Part shown: piece after piece, positions 23,920-34,732 of the stretch | How positions within the stretch are numbered: the first letter of the stretch is position 1 | How the letters are laid out: the number at the start of each line of letters is the position of its first letter | Assembly: GCF_947179015.1 (NCBI RefSeq) | Contig: NZ_CAMXCM010000001.1 | Span: 958,167 to 1,022,166, forward strand | Reading direction: 5' to 3' | Source of the DNA: Commensalibacter communis | GTDB lineage: Bacteria; Pseudomonadota; Alphaproteobacteria; Acetobacterales; Acetobacteraceae | DNA length: 64,000 bases | Made by a program: the position numbers and the translations under genes | Notes under the pieces: generated by a model | Seen by the model: only the letters and a program-made list of their open reading frames with translations | Databases searched by the model: none | What the model was told of the DNA's origin: nothing

Positions 23920-25071
23920 ATGCAAAAAATGATTAAAGAAATACAACTTTTATTCGGAAAAAAATATGGTTATTCAGCTGGACTTATTGTTCAAGCACCT
24001 GGTCGAGTTAATTTAATTGGTGAGCATACGGATTACAATGATGGGTTTGTTTTGCCTTGTGCAATTAACTATAATACATTGATTGCCAGTAGACCAAGAA
24101 CCGATTATCAAGTCAATATGATTGCTGCTGATTTCGATGGTAAAGACAGTTTTGAACTAAATAAACCTATTACACAATCAGAAAATAGCTGGGCGAATTA
24201 TGTCCGAGGCGTATTTAAATATATTCAAGAAATACATCCTGACTTCACAGGAGTGGATTTAGTTATTCATGGTAATGTTCCTTTGGGGGCTGGGTTAAGC
24301 TCCTCCGCAGCTTTGGAAGTATCAGTCGCGACAACGCTTAAAACCCTGTATAACTTAACTATTGATCCAAAAGAGCTTGCCAAAATTTGCCAAAGAGCTG
24401 AAAATCAATTTGTTGGTATGAATTGTGGCATCATGGATCAATTCATTTCTACGCTTGGTGAAAAAGATCACGCTTTATTGATTGATTGTCGCAGCCTTGA
24501 AACAAAATCTATTCCAATCCCCTCTGATTTATCTGTAGTGATTATTAATAGCAACGTCAAACATGGTTTGGTTGATAGTGAGTACAATCTACGTCGTCAA
24601 CAATGTGAGGAAGCAGCAAATATTTTAAATGTCCAAAAATTACGCGATGCAACAATTGAATTATTAGAACAACAAAAAGAAAATATGAATGATGTTGTCT
24701 ATCGCCGGGCTAGACATATCATCACTGAAAATGCTCGCACATTAGAGGCTGCAACGGCATTAAGTGAAAATAACATTACAAGAATGGCAGAACTGATGCA
24801 GGAAAGCCACCATTCTATGAAAGATGATTTTGAAATTACTGCCCCTGCTGTTGATGCTTTAGTTGATATTGTTAAAGCGGTTTTAGGTGACAAAGGTGGC
24901 GTTCGAATGACTGGTGGCGGCTTTGGTGGCTGTGTTGTTGCCCTTGCCCCAACTGAAATGGTTGATGATATTCGTCAAGCGGTTGAAAAAGAATACCAAG
25001 CCCAAACAGGTTTAAAAGAAAGTTTTTATCTTTGTCATGCTACTAATGGTGCTGGTTCTGTTAATCAATAA
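23920..25071 (+). CDS. galK: Galactokinase
   Basis: A 383-residue GHMP kinase that phosphorylates galactose at C1. The galactokinase signature [19 protein letters not shown] is at about 28-46, the ATP loop [15 protein letters not shown] is at about 124-138, and the third GHMP motif [17 protein letters not shown] is near the C-terminus. The start codon follows the galT stop by two bases, so translation is probably coupled. galM (32233-33336) completes the pathway but lies 7 kb away on the other strand. Confidence 0.95.
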   Translation: MQKMIKEIQLLFGKKYGYSAGLIVQAPGRVNLIGEHTDYNDGFVLPCAINYNTLIASRPRTDYQVNMIAADFDGKDSFELNKPITQSENSWANYVRGVFKYIQEIHPDFTGVDLVIHGNVPLGAGLSSSAALEVSVATTLKTLYNLTIDPKELAKICQRAENQFVGMNCGIMDQFISTLGEKDHALLIDCRSLETKSIPIPSDLSVVIINSNVKHGLVDSEYNLRRQQCEEAANILNVQKLRDATIELLEQQKENMNDVVYRRARHIITENARTLEAATALSENNITRMAELMQESHHSMKDDFEITAPAVDALVDIVKAVLGDKGGVRMTGGGFGGCVVALAPTEMVDDIRQAVEKEYQAQTGLKESFYLCHATNGAGSVNQ

Positions 25072-25298
25072 TGGGAATAAATGATTTATCCTGCAATATA
25101 GATTCGCAAGCAGTTTATCTTACTATTTAGTAATTCTCCAGTTTATTGCTGGTTGTTTAGCACCTGATATATTACATTAATACAGTAATTTAACGCACTT
25201 TACAGATTAAATCACTGAAAGATTATATTGGATTTAATACTATAAATACCAATATAATCATTTCGATACTTTTTATTTCACTTTAAAAAGCTGAAAAA

Positions 25299-26879
25299 TT
25301 AATCCTTCACTTTCTCTTGTTGATCTAATTCATTTGTAATATTTTTATCAGCAAATAAAGGGTCGCGTTTTAATGCGGTGGCAAGACCATAGATATAAAG
25401 CAGCAGAATAGCCGAGAATGGTAAACCACATAAAACAACACCATTTTGCATAGCACCAAAGCTGCCTGCTAGTAAGAGGCTGATACTGACGATTGTAATC
25501 ACAATTGACCAAAAGATTCTTAGCCAAACAGGAGAATCTTCGTCATTTGTTTTTCCTTTAGTAGATAAGCTTGCAACCATCATCGTCCCAGAACCGACTG
25601 GGCTAAGGAATAGAATAAAACACATGATAATGACAATAAATGCAACATAAGGATTCAAAGGCAAGAATTCCAAGAATTTAAATAAAGATAAAGCTTGGTC
25701 AGTCAATGCTAGTTGCCCTAACCCTGTTTGACCTTGTTGAAATACAAGTTCAATTGCAGAATTACCAAAGATGGATAGCCACGCTAATGTGAATCCTAAA
25801 GGTATCAAACAAACACCCAAGGTTACTTCTCGAATTGTTCTGCCTTTTGAAATACGTGCAATAAACAGCCCTACAAATGGTGCCCACGCAATCCACCAAG
25901 CCCAATAAAATATTGTCCAGTCAGCCAGCCAATCTGATGCTTTATTATTATAAGTATATAAATTAAAACTTTGTTTAACAAATTGACTTAAATAATCTCC
26001 TACATTCTGTACGAGTGCATTAATTAAATGAGTCGTTGGCCCAGTAAAAAATACAAATAATAACAATAAACATAACATACGAATATTGACGTTGGATAAA
26101 ATGGCTAATCCTTTGTCAATTCTGACAACTGCCGTAATCGTTGCAACCATCATCATTGCAATAACGACAACGACAAGGTTGAAGTGATTATTCGCAATTT
26201 CAGGAAATACAAAATTTACGCCTGACAAGATTACCAATGCACCAATACCCAAATTGGTCACAAGTGAAGTAACGGTTGCCAATATTCCAAATCCGTCGAC
26301 AAGATCACCAATGATTCCGTATATTTTATTACCAAAAATTGGATATAACGCAGACCTTAACGCCAAAGGAAAATTTAATCGAAATCCGAAATACCCAATG
26401 GTAATTCCAACAAGCGCGTATAAAGCCCAGCCATGAACGCCCCAGTGCAGAAAAGTATAAACCATTGCCTGACGAGCGGCATCACGTGTCCCTGGCACCC
26501 CTTCAGGAGGTCGTAGGAAATGATCCAAAGGTTCGGCAGTGCCATAATATAACAAAGCAATACCGATACCTGCGGAAAATAACATTGAAGTCCATGCTAA
26601 ATACCCAAACTCAGGTCGATCATCATCTTTTCCCAAAGGCACACTGCCGTATTTGGAAAATCCCAACCAAATGACAAAACCTAGGCAGGATATCACCACC
26701 AAGATGTAATACCATCCAAAAAAATGGTTAGCTTGTCTTTGTGACCATTGTAAAATATTGGCACATATATCTGGAAACAAAACAAAAGCTATTCCAAACA
26801 GTGTAATGGAAACAGCTGACCCTAAAAATACAAGCAAATTTAGACCTGTTTTATCTCTACTTACTACGTCATGAGGCAT
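25299..26879 (-). CDS. BCCT-family transporter, probable choline/betaine uptake
   Basis: A 526-residue betaine/choline/carnitine transporter with about 12 TM segments. The family's tryptophan-rich TM8 region is WTIFYWAWWIAWAPFVGLFIARIS, split here between WTIFYWAWWIAWAPF and VGLFIARISKG. An early glycine-rich segment MLFSAGIGIALLYYGTAEP is also diagnostic. It is divergent from betIBA, which makes choline the likely substrate. A BetI-like inverted repeat sits between them, so both directions may be repressed together. Unlike BetT it lacks a long C-terminal cytoplasmic domain, having only about 30 residues there. Confidence 0.85.
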   Translation of the reverse strand: MPHDVVSRDKTGLNLLVFLGSAVSITLFGIAFVLFPDICANILQWSQRQANHFFGWYYILVVISCLGFVIWLGFSKYGSVPLGKDDDRPEFGYLAWTSMLFSAGIGIALLYYGTAEPLDHFLRPPEGVPGTRDAARQAMVYTFLHWGVHGWALYALVGITIGYFGFRLNFPLALRSALYPIFGNKIYGIIGDLVDGFGILATVTSLVTNLGIGALVILSGVNFVFPEIANNHFNLVVVVIAMMMVATITAVVRIDKGLAILSNVNIRMLCLLLLFVFFTGPTTHLINALVQNVGDYLSQFVKQSFNLYTYNNKASDWLADWTIFYWAWWIAWAPFVGLFIARISKGRTIREVTLGVCLIPLGFTLAWLSIFGNSAIELVFQQGQTGLGQLALTDQALSLFKFLEFLPLNPYVAFIVIIMCFILFLSPVGSGTMMVASLSTKGKTNDEDSPVWLRIFWSIVITIVSISLLLAGSFGAMQNGVVLCGLPFSAILLLYIYGLATALKRDPLFADKNITNELDQQEKVKD

Positions 26880-27001
26880 TATAGACTCCGAAAAGATCTG
26901 AAAATAGCAAAGCCCATATGATTAACGGGTCTGAGATGTATTTTGCAGAAAAGATTTTATCTGTGGAAATAATATACATAATTTTATTTTTCATTCAAGC
27001 G

Positions 27002-27023
27002 ATTGATTGATCGTTCAATCAAT
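27002..27023. promoter_or_regulatory. BetI-type operator
   Basis: ATTGATTGA (27002-27010), TCGT, TCAATCAAT (27015-27023) is a perfect 9-bp inverted repeat. The core ATTGATTG-NCGTTCAAT closely follows the Escherichia coli BetI site as I remember it. It lies 70 bp before betI and between the divergent transporter and betIBA. Confidence 0.75.
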
Positions 27024-27092
27024 GTTACTGTATTTTACATAACATCGATACATATTCTTTGACACAGGCATTAATTATAAGAATGAACGATC

Positions 27093-27713
27093 ATGAAAAA
27101 AAATAGATATGAACCAGAAAGTATCAGAACTAAACAAATCTTAGATGCCACGGTTGATGTTATTCATGAAGTTGGTCTCGCAAATACAACTCTTGCTAAA
27201 ATAGCGCAAAAGGCTGATTTATCCACAGGTATCTTAAGCCATTATTTTGGTAACAAACAAGGACTTCTTAATGCCTGCATGCGGGATATGTTACGTAATT
27301 TACATTCAATAGGCGAGACAAAAAGAAAAACCGTAACAGATCCTGTAGAGATTATTAAAACGATCATTGATTCGAATTTTGATATTAGCCAAGTCAATAA
27401 TAAAGCGATTCGTGTCTGGTTGGAATTTTGGAATTCCAGTATGCACGAACCTGAACTTCATCGCCTACAGCGTGTGAATGAAAAGCGTCTCTATTCAAAT
27501 CTTAAATATCAATTTCAACGAATCATTCCAGTTGAACAAGCCATCATTGCTGCCCGAGGAATGGCTTCGTTGATTGATGGTTTATGGCTTAGAGGCAGTT
27601 TGATGAGTATCCATGTTCAATTCGATATTTTACAAGCTCGTGAAATTGCTTATCAATATTTAGACATGCAAATAAAACTATATAAAATAAAAAAAGAGGA
27701 TCCTAATGGGTAA
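27093..27713 (+). CDS. betI: TetR-family choline-responsive repressor
   Basis: A 206-residue TetR protein. The helix-turn-helix [26 protein letters not shown] lies at about 34-59 in two halves ([26 protein letters not shown]). The body has GLWLRGSL and the BetI-like C-terminal part. BetI represses betBA and transport genes until choline is present. The last eight bases overlap the start of betB, and an AGGAGG-like site inside the gene serves betB. The operator at 27002-27023 lies upstream. Confidence 0.9.
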   Translation: MKKNRYEPESIRTKQILDATVDVIHEVGLANTTLAKIAQKADLSTGILSHYFGNKQGLLNACMRDMLRNLHSIGETKRKTVTDPVEIIKTIIDSNFDISQVNNKAIRVWLEFWNSSMHEPELHRLQRVNEKRLYSNLKYQFQRIIPVEQAIIAARGMASLIDGLWLRGSLMSIHVQFDILQAREIAYQYLDMQIKLYKIKKEDPNG

Positions 27714-29175
27714 CAACAAAACATACCAACTTTATATTCATGGTAAATATGTTAACGCAACCAGCGGCACAACATTCGAAACTGTAAACCCTGCAAATGG
27801 TGAGACGATTGGGATTGTTCAATCTGCGTCACAAGAGGATATTAATCAAGCAGTAAAAAGTGCAGAAAAAGGACAAGCTGTCTGGGGTGCGATGACAGCA
27901 ATGGAAAGATCGCGTATCCTGAGGAAAGCGGTCGATATTCTTCGTACACGTAATGATGAATTGGCCGAGCTTGAAACATTGGATACAGGTAAAGCTTATT
28001 CTGAAACATCAACGGTTGATATCGTCACAGGTGCAGATGTCTTGGAATATTACGCAGGGTTAGCAACCGCGATCCAAGGTGAACAAGTTCCTTTACGTGA
28101 AACCAGTTTCTTTTATACACGCCGCGAACCTTTGGGCGTTGTTGCGGGTATTGGTGCGTGGAACTATCCAATTCAAATCGCTCTTTGGAAATCAGCCCCT
28201 GCTTTGGCCGCTGGAAATGCTATGATTTTTAAACCAAGTGAAGTCACACCGTTAACGGCTCTTAAACTTGCAGAAATATATACAGAAGCAGGCGTTCCTG
28301 ATGGTGTATTTAACGTTGTTCAAGGTCTGGGTGACGTTGGTGCAATGTTATCTGCTCATCCTGTTATCGAGAAGATTTCATTCACAGGCTCTGTTCCAAC
28401 TGGCAAAAAAGTGATGTCTTTGGCTGCCAGCTCTTCTTTAAAAGAAGTCACGATGGAATTAGGCGGCAAATCGCCGTTAATTATTTGTGATGATGCAGAT
28501 GTGAACGATGCTGTTAATATCGCAATGATGGCGAACTTCTTTAGCACAGGTCAAGTTTGTACCAACGGTACTCGTGTTTTCGTGCCTGCTTCTATGAAAA
28601 AAGCTTTCGAAGCAAAACTACTAGAACGTGTTCAACATATTCATCTTGGTCACCCAATGGATGAAAAAACAAATATGGGACCCCTTGTTAGTTTCCAACA
28701 TATGGAAAAAGTATTGTCTTATATGGAAAAAGGGAAACAAGAAGGCGCAAATTTACTTTGTGGTGGTTCACGCGAAACATCAAAAGATTTTGGCAAAGGT
28801 GCTTATGTTCAACCAACAATCTTTACCGACTGCCAAGACGATATGAGCATCGTTACAGATGAAATCTTTGGCCCAGTTATGAGCGTTCTGTATTATAATA
28901 CCGAAGAGGAAGCAATTGCGCGTGCTAACAATACGCCTTTTGGTTTGGCTGCTGGTGTGGTTAGCAAAGATATTAGTCGCGCACATCGTATTATTCATCA
29001 GATCAAAGCAGGGATTTGTTGGATTAATACATGGGGAGAGTCCCCTGCTGAAATGCCCGTTGGTGGCTATAAACAATCTGGCGTAGGCAGAGAAAACGGT
29101 ATCTCAACTTTGGAACATTATACACGTGTAAAATCTATTCAAGTAGAGATGGATAAATATAGCTCAATTTTCTAA
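27706..29175 (+). CDS. betB: Betaine aldehyde dehydrogenase
   Basis: A 489-residue aldehyde dehydrogenase that oxidises betaine aldehyde to the osmoprotectant glycine betaine. The nucleophile is C285 ([12 protein letters not shown]), the base is E251 ([10 protein letters not shown]), and the cofactor block is [13 protein letters not shown] at about 150-162, a form typical of BetB. The C-terminus has [20 protein letters not shown]. It overlaps betI and is followed after 41 bp by betA, so the three genes form one operon. Confidence 0.94.
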   Translation: MGNNKTYQLYIHGKYVNATSGTTFETVNPANGETIGIVQSASQEDINQAVKSAEKGQAVWGAMTAMERSRILRKAVDILRTRNDELAELETLDTGKAYSETSTVDIVTGADVLEYYAGLATAIQGEQVPLRETSFFYTRREPLGVVAGIGAWNYPIQIALWKSAPALAAGNAMIFKPSEVTPLTALKLAEIYTEAGVPDGVFNVVQGLGDVGAMLSAHPVIEKISFTGSVPTGKKVMSLAASSSLKEVTMELGGKSPLIICDDADVNDAVNIAMMANFFSTGQVCTNGTRVFVPASMKKAFEAKLLERVQHIHLGHPMDEKTNMGPLVSFQHMEKVLSYMEKGKQEGANLLCGGSRETSKDFGKGAYVQPTIFTDCQDDMSIVTDEIFGPVMSVLYYNTEEEAIARANNTPFGLAAGVVSKDISRAHRIIHQIKAGICWINTWGESPAEMPVGGYKQSGVGRENGISTLEHYTRVKSIQVEMDKYSSIF

Positions 29176-29216
29176 TTCATTCGTAATGTTACTTAATTAA
29201 GATAAGGATAAAAACA

Positions 29217-30926
29217 ATGACCATTAAAGAATATGATTATATCATCATTGGTGCTGGCTCTGCGGGAAATACAATCGCAACTCGCTTAACAGAAGATCGT
29301 GATATAACCGTTCTGCTTTTAGAAGCGGGTGGACCTGATTATCGCTTCGACTTTAGAACCCAAATGCCTGCTGCATTGGCATATCCTCTTCAAGGACGTC
29401 GTTATAACTGGGCTTATTTAACTGATCCAGAACCGCATATGAATAACCGTCGTATGGAGTGTGGTCGTGGTAAAGGGTTGGGTGGATCATCCCTTATTAA
29501 CGGAATGTGTTACATTCGTGGTAATGCCATGGATTTAGATAACTGGGCTGAACAAGACAAAAGCCTGTCTGATTGGACTTATGCTGATTGTCTGCCTTAT
29601 TATCGTAAGGCTGAGACAAGAGATATTGGTGCTAATAACTTTCATGGTGGAGACGGTCCTGTCAGCGTGACCACACCGAAAGAAGGAAATAACGAATTAT
29701 TCCATGCGATGGTTGAGGCTGGTGTACAAGCTGGATATCCACGCACAGATGATTTAAATGGGTATCAACAAGAGGGCTTTGGCCCGATGGATCGTACGGT
29801 TACCCCAAATGGTCGTCGTTCAAGTACTGCTCGTGGATATCTAGATACAGCAAAAAAACGTAAAAATATTAAAATTATTACCCATGCTGTGACCGACAAA
29901 ATTTTATTTTCTGGTAAGCGTGCCATTGGTGTTCAATATATCCATGGTAATGAAACAGAAATGAATGTTGTTTACGCCAAAAAAGAAGTTATTCTAAGTG
30001 CTGGTGCCATCGCTTCTCCACAAATTTTGCAACGTTCAGGTGTTGGCCCAAAAGATGTTCTTGACGAATTCGGGATTACCCCTGTGCATGTTTTGCCTGG
30101 TGTAGGTCAGAATTTGCAAGATCATTTGGAAATGTATTTGCAATATGAATGTACAAAACCAATTTCTTTGTATCCTGCGTTAATTTGGTATAATCAGCCA
30201 CCAATTGGTGCAGAATGGTTATTACTAGGCAAAGGTATTGGTGCTTCTAATCAATTTGAAGCAGGTGGTTTTATCAGATCTAGTGAAAAATTTGAATGGC
30301 CAAATATTCAATACCATTTCTTACCTGTTGCTATTAATTACAACGGAAGCAACGGTATTAAAAAACATGGCTTCCAAGCTCATGTCGGTTCTATGCGCTC
30401 CCCTTCAAGAGGTAGAATTCGTCTAACTTCTCTGAATCCTCATGACCATCCAAGCATTTTGTTTAACTACATGTCTGCTGACCAAGATTGGGAAGAATTC
30501 CGCGCTGGCATTCGTATTACTCGTGAAATCATGCATCAACCAGCCTTGGATGAATATCGCGGTAAAGAAATCAGCCCTGGTAAAATAGCCAAGACCGATG
30601 CAGAGCTAGACGAATTTGTTAAAAACCATGCTGAAACAGCTTACCATCCGTGCGGTAGTAACAAAATGGGATCTGATGATATGTCGGTCGTGGATTACGA
30701 AGGACGTGTTCATGGTGTAGAAGGTCTGCGTGTCGCAGATGCATCTATCATGCCGATCATTATTACTGGAAATCTTAATGCAACTACAATTATGATTGGT
30801 GAAAAAATAGCGGATGCAATTCGTGGTAAAAAATTGCCACGGTCAACCGTTGAATATCATAAAGCTAACGGCTCACCCGTTCGTAAAACACCAATGAGAG
30901 CGTTTACAGAAGATATGTTAAAATAG
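29217..30926 (+). CDS. betA: Choline dehydrogenase (GMC flavoprotein)
   Basis: A 569-residue GMC oxidoreductase that oxidises choline to betaine aldehyde at the membrane, feeding the quinone pool. The FAD motif [18 protein letters not shown] is at 6-23, the GMC signatures [16 protein letters not shown] and [16 protein letters not shown] are present, and the catalytic histidine region reads [11 protein letters not shown], then [18 protein letters not shown]. The length is near BetA of other proteobacteria. It is the last gene of betIBA and is followed by a strong terminator. Confidence 0.94.
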   Translation: MTIKEYDYIIIGAGSAGNTIATRLTEDRDITVLLLEAGGPDYRFDFRTQMPAALAYPLQGRRYNWAYLTDPEPHMNNRRMECGRGKGLGGSSLINGMCYIRGNAMDLDNWAEQDKSLSDWTYADCLPYYRKAETRDIGANNFHGGDGPVSVTTPKEGNNELFHAMVEAGVQAGYPRTDDLNGYQQEGFGPMDRTVTPNGRRSSTARGYLDTAKKRKNIKIITHAVTDKILFSGKRAIGVQYIHGNETEMNVVYAKKEVILSAGAIASPQILQRSGVGPKDVLDEFGITPVHVLPGVGQNLQDHLEMYLQYECTKPISLYPALIWYNQPPIGAEWLLLGKGIGASNQFEAGGFIRSSEKFEWPNIQYHFLPVAINYNGSNGIKKHGFQAHVGSMRSPSRGRIRLTSLNPHDHPSILFNYMSADQDWEEFRAGIRITREIMHQPALDEYRGKEISPGKIAKTDAELDEFVKNHAETAYHPCGSNKMGSDDMSVVDYEGRVHGVEGLRVADASIMPIIITGNLNATTIMIGEKIADAIRGKKLPRSTVEYHKANGSPVRKTPMRAFTEDMLK

Positions 30927-30959
30927 TCTAACTTATTTTAAACATTATTTATGATTAAG

Positions 30960-30990
30960 GGCATAAAGAATTTCCTTTATGCCTTTTTTT
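30960..30990 (+). terminator. Rho-independent terminator after betA
   Basis: GGCATAAAG (30960-30968) and CTTTATGCC (30975-30983) form a 9-bp stem with a six-base loop followed by seven T. It may also end the convergent PEBP-family gene. Confidence 0.85.
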
Positions 30991-30997
30991 ACCTAGC

Positions 30998-31480
30998 TTA
31001 TTTTTCGGTTCCAAAAACACAAGTCAATTGCGCCGATCCTAAAGAATGGAAATGCGTATTGAACCCGATATAGGCTGGGGACACATCTTGGGTAATATCC
31101 AGTTTTTCAATATCCAGAGCGTGAATTGTTATAATATAACGATGTTTAACCCCAGGAGGCGGTGCTGCTCCACCATATTCATAAAAACTGAAATCATTAC
31201 GAACTTGAATGGCCCCTTCTGGCATTCCTTTGGAGGATGCACCCTCGTCTAAATGCGTAACAGTTGTGGGGATATTTGCAACCACCCAATGCCACCATCC
31301 ACATCCTGTCGGTGCATCAGGATCAAACATGGTAATTACAAAACTTTTCGTGCCTGTTGGTGCATTTTCCCAAAATAAAGAAGGTGACAAATTATCCCCA
31401 TCTTGTCCCATTCCATTAAAGCGTTGTGCCTTTGGCATTATATCGCCGTTTTTATAAGAGTTGCTCCATAATTTAAACAT
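30998..31480 (-). CDS. YbhB/YbcL-type Raf kinase inhibitor-like (PEBP) protein
   Basis: A 160-residue phosphatidylethanolamine-binding-like protein without a signal peptide. The anion-pocket motifs are FVITMFDPDAPTGCGWWHWV and GAAPPPGVKHRYIITIHAL, the second with the GxxPPxG..HrY pattern. The bacterial family has no firm enzymatic role. A phosphate or phospholipid head-group ligand is inferred. It is a single gene convergent with betA and divergent from the lipocalin gene. Confidence 0.88.
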   Translation of the reverse strand: MFKLWSNSYKNGDIMPKAQRFNGMGQDGDNLSPSLFWENAPTGTKSFVITMFDPDAPTGCGWWHWVVANIPTTVTHLDEGASSKGMPEGAIQVRNDFSFYEYGGAAPPPGVKHRYIITIHALDIEKLDITQDVSPAYIGFNTHFHSLGSAQLTCVFGTEK

Positions 31481-31644
31481 TCTTAAATCCCTTCACAAAA
31501 ATAATTATTAATAAAATATATTACTCGTTATTATTTAGTTGCTTCTAGCACATAAAAATTTATATCATACTCTTAATAATCAATCCATTTTAAATGGGAT
31601 ACCTCTCACAATCACACTATCGATTAATATTTTAGAGGATTGTT

Positions 31645-32154
31645 ATGCGCTCACTTTTAGCTTTATTAAGCTCATTCCTGCTTTTTGGATGCAGTGTTAA
31701 ACCGCCTAAAGATATTCATCCAATAACAAATTTTGATTTATCACGTTACTTGGGAACATGGTATGAAGTCGCAAGAATTGATAATCGTTTTGAAAAAGGA
31801 TTAACACAAGCTTCTGCCAACTATACATCTCGTACAGATGGCGGTATCAGAGTTCTGAATAAAGGATGGGATCCTAATAAAAAAAAATGGAAAGAGGCCG
31901 TTGGTAAAGGTTACTTTGTTGAAAATCCTAGCATAGGTGCTTTAAAAGTTTCATTTTTTGGACCCTTTTACAGCGGATATAATATTATAAAACTTGACGA
32001 AGACTATCATTATGCTCTGGTTGTTGGCTCTAATAAAAATTATTTATGGATATTATCACGGACACCAACAATGCCATCTGACAAGTTAAAAGAATATGTC
32101 CAACTTGCGAAACAAGCAGGGTTCGATGCTCAAAGAATAATATTCTTTCAATGA
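31645..32154 (+). CDS. blc: Blc-type lipocalin lipoprotein
   Basis: A 169-residue outer-membrane-type lipocalin. The lipobox LLFGCS gives lipid-bearing C16. The lipocalin motif YLGTWYEVARIDNRFEKGL is at about 36-54, followed by the A-strand SANYTSRTDGGIRVLNKGW and the C-terminal YLWILSRTPTMP. Such proteins bind lysophospholipids or fatty acids during envelope stress. GAGGA precedes the ATG. It stands alone between the PEBP gene and galM. Confidence 0.9.
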   Translation: MRSLLALLSSFLLFGCSVKPPKDIHPITNFDLSRYLGTWYEVARIDNRFEKGLTQASANYTSRTDGGIRVLNKGWDPNKKKWKEAVGKGYFVENPSIGALKVSFFGPFYSGYNIIKLDEDYHYALVVGSNKNYLWILSRTPTMPSDKLKEYVQLAKQAGFDAQRIIFFQ

Positions 32155-32232
32155 TCTAATATGACATAGATATAAATAAGAAATATCCTAAACCATTATA
32201 CCTATGTCAAACATGATTGCTAACCCAAAAAA

Positions 32233-33336
32233 CTATAATACTACAGAAAAACGATAAATCGTTTTCTCATCGAAAACTTCTGTTGGTTGTAAAGTCGTGG
32301 ATGGAAAATTAGCCTGATTAGGACTATCTGGATAGTATTGTGGTTCAAAGGCAATACCTTCACATTGACGATAGGCTTTACCAGAATATCCTTTCAAATT
32401 ACCACGCAAGGCATTACCTGTATAAATTTGCATGCCTGGCAAGGTCGTGAATAATTCTAATTTCCTACCACTTTGTTCGTGATGTAATATCGCTGCGGGG
32501 CGCATGGCTTCTTTTGAATATCCATCGATCACGAAATTATGATCGTAACCAATCGCTTTGTAAAGTTGATCAAAATTATCACGAATATGATCCCCAATAT
32601 ATTTATTTTCTCTGAAATCCATAGGTGTATTTGCGACAGAAGCAATCTCTCCAGTTGGAATCATATACCGATCGACAGGCGTGTAACCACTACAAAAAAG
32701 TTGCAATTTGTGGTTTTCGATTGAACCATTCCCCTCACCTGCTAAGTTAATATAACTATGATTAGTTAAGTTAATGACTGTTGTTTGATCCGTTTTTGCC
32801 TGATAACGAATAGAAAATTCGTTGTCATTATTAAGGCTATAAATCACTTGAACAGACAAATTTCCTGGGAAACCTTGATCTCCGTCTTGACTATGTAATG
32901 ATAATCCTACAGATAGTTGATGATCTGATTGCTCCAATACTTCTGCTTGCCATACTTGTTTGTCAAAACCAACTTTACCCCCGTGCAAGCAATTGGAATT
33001 TTCATTTAAAGAAGGACTATATTCTTTCCCCTCAAGGCAAAATTTCCTTGCAATACGGTTAGCATAACGCCCGATTAATGCACCAAAATAAGGCCTAGCT
33101 CCTGGATCATTTTCATATTGTTGAAGACTAAAAAAACCAAGGACTACATTTTCAAAATTACCGTTTTTATCAGGCACTTTGACAGAGGTAATTGACCCAC
33201 CATAGGTAATAAATTTCACCTCTACGCCATGAATATTTTGTAACGTAAATTCTTTTACAGTTTCACCATGTGCAGTTGTGCCATAATCTTTTTCTTTGAC
33301 GAGTAATGTTTTGGTATCTTGAACAGCAACCATCAT
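32233..33336 (-). CDS. galM: Aldose 1-epimerase (mutarotase)
   Basis: A 367-residue galactose mutarotase that supplies alpha-galactose to GalK. The signature TTVINLTNHSYINLAG is present, with an early RYANRIARKFCLEGKEY, NCLHGGKVGFDKQVW, and the C-terminal GIAFEPQYYPDSPNQANF that supplies the catalytic glutamate. Two ATG codons in tandem (33336 and 33333) follow AGGAAAAG, and either may start. It is apart from galETK and on the other strand. No signal peptide is seen, so it acts in the cytoplasm. Confidence 0.92.
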   Translation of the reverse strand: MMVAVQDTKTLLVKEKDYGTTAHGETVKEFTLQNIHGVEVKFITYGGSITSVKVPDKNGNFENVVLGFFSLQQYENDPGARPYFGALIGRYANRIARKFCLEGKEYSPSLNENSNCLHGGKVGFDKQVWQAEVLEQSDHQLSVGLSLHSQDGDQGFPGNLSVQVIYSLNNDNEFSIRYQAKTDQTTVINLTNHSYINLAGEGNGSIENHKLQLFCSGYTPVDRYMIPTGEIASVANTPMDFRENKYIGDHIRDNFDQLYKAIGYDHNFVIDGYSKEAMRPAAILHHEQSGRKLELFTTLPGMQIYTGNALRGNLKGYSGKAYRQCEGIAFEPQYYPDSPNQANFPSTTLQPTEVFDEKTIYRFSVVL

Positions 33337-33962
33337 CTTTTCCTAATTTAATATCATTGTATAATAACGATAGCTTTATTACAAAAGAAAAGGAATGGAT
33401 GAATACGTTCAATTTATGAATAGCTGTTGTATTTCCAAGTTATAAGCTTGCTGATCGATACTATCAATAGTCATATTGTCGAAACGAAAATAACATTTAG
33501 TAAAAACGTCCCCATTATCTGCTTACCGAGTTTCTAAATGTAAAAACAATTGTTTCTCTATCATTACAGAGTTTATTCAATGTGATAATTTATTCAAAAT
33601 AAATAAGCATTATATGCTAAAAAAATGATTGAATGTGGTCTTTATCTATGGGCGAAATGCATTAATTAATCATAATTATGCTATTGAATTACAGCCCCTT
33701 TCAATATTAAGCTCAAAACAAGGTTATCAATAACTTTGTGCAGAGCAACACCAAGAATATTTAATGGATTAAAATCTGTCGAAGTCATCTTTCATTTTTA
33801 TAATAATAAATGATTACAAATTTATGCTTTAAATGATTATCCGTATTCAGATGATCTTGTGTCATACTTCATTTAAATAGTAAAAACCATTATACATAAT
33901 GATTCATTCTAGCAACTGATGATCATGTTTTTGAGGTTATTGGGAAATATCGTCTTACTTAC
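33337..33962 (+). other. 626-bp region, possibly the remains of a decayed gene
   Basis: No intact gene is present. On the plus strand several short stretches read like protein but in changing frames broken by stops: AIELQPLSILSSKQGYQ near 33690, then YALNDYPYSDDLVSYFI near 33830, and FILATDDHVFEVIGKYRLTY ending near recO. This looks like an old pseudogene, but I cannot name the parent and chance is not excluded. The galM promoter lies at its left end. Confidence 0.3.
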
Positions 33963-34703
33963 TCAGAGTAATTGATTAATTTTCTCTGTAAGTAATCGTC
34001 TAGCATTGGGTAGAGGTTTGTTTTTCAGATAAAACACGTGTTTTTCCAAGAAATAACCAGTCAAAATTAAACCATCATACCAATCTTGATGATTGCCTTC
34101 GTCAGTTTCATCAATAAATAACAAAGGAAGACGGAGTAAACGAGGTTTCCATTCGCCAGCCATTTCTTCTGTTACAACTTTCCCTGTTTTGGGAGACACC
34201 CAATAAGCTCTGTCTGCTCCATATTCTTTACATACAGAGAAATCCAAACCATAACCAAGCTCAGCCAACAATAAAACTTCCCAACGAAGAAGTTGTGGCA
34301 TCGCTTTTTGTTCTGCTTCTTGAGGATCTAAACTTAAAAAGGTCAGTATTTTAAATAATAATCGTGCGATATCTGGGACGGGTTGTCTTTCAATCAAGCT
34401 ACTTTCTGCGACCGAGCAGATTGAAGATAAAATTGAATATGCAAATGGAAATGGTGAGATAGAAGCAAAATTGGCTCTGACCAACTCCCCTTTAAAATGT
34501 CCCAACTGATCTGACAATCTTGCTGACCATTCGGCCGCAACAAAATTGCCCATTTGCCAAATAGAGGTATTTTTTCGAGCCCCCATTGCTCGTACTAAAC
34601 CACGATATAATCCTTGATCCAAAGACAGAAGACTGACAATTCCGTCAGTTTCACCATAATTTCGTGTGCTTAGGATAATAGAAGGAGAAGACCATTCAAG
34701 CAT
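33963..34703 (-). CDS. recO: DNA repair protein RecO
   Basis: A 246-residue RecO. The N-terminal OB-fold begins with the family pattern SSPSIILSTRNYGETDGIVSLLS and has GLYRGLVRAMGARKN. The helical C-terminal half follows with LLRWEVLLLAELGYGLDFSVC. RecO works with RecR to load RecA at gaps. The usual zinc-binding cysteine set is not evident, as in many alphaproteobacterial RecO proteins. It lies 29 bp after tsf on the same strand, so it probably belongs to the rpsB-tsf transcript. Confidence 0.9.
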   Translation of the reverse strand: MLEWSSPSIILSTRNYGETDGIVSLLSLDQGLYRGLVRAMGARKNTSIWQMGNFVAAEWSARLSDQLGHFKGELVRANFASISPFPFAYSILSSICSVAESSLIERQPVPDIARLLFKILTFLSLDPQEAEQKAMPQLLRWEVLLLAELGYGLDFSVCKEYGADRAYWVSPKTGKVVTEEMAGEWKPRLLRLPLLFIDETDEGNHQDWYDGLILTGYFLEKHVFYLKNKPLPNARRLLTEKINQLL

Positions 34704-34732
34704 GAATCCCCTCTCCTTTCTTTAAAAACAGA

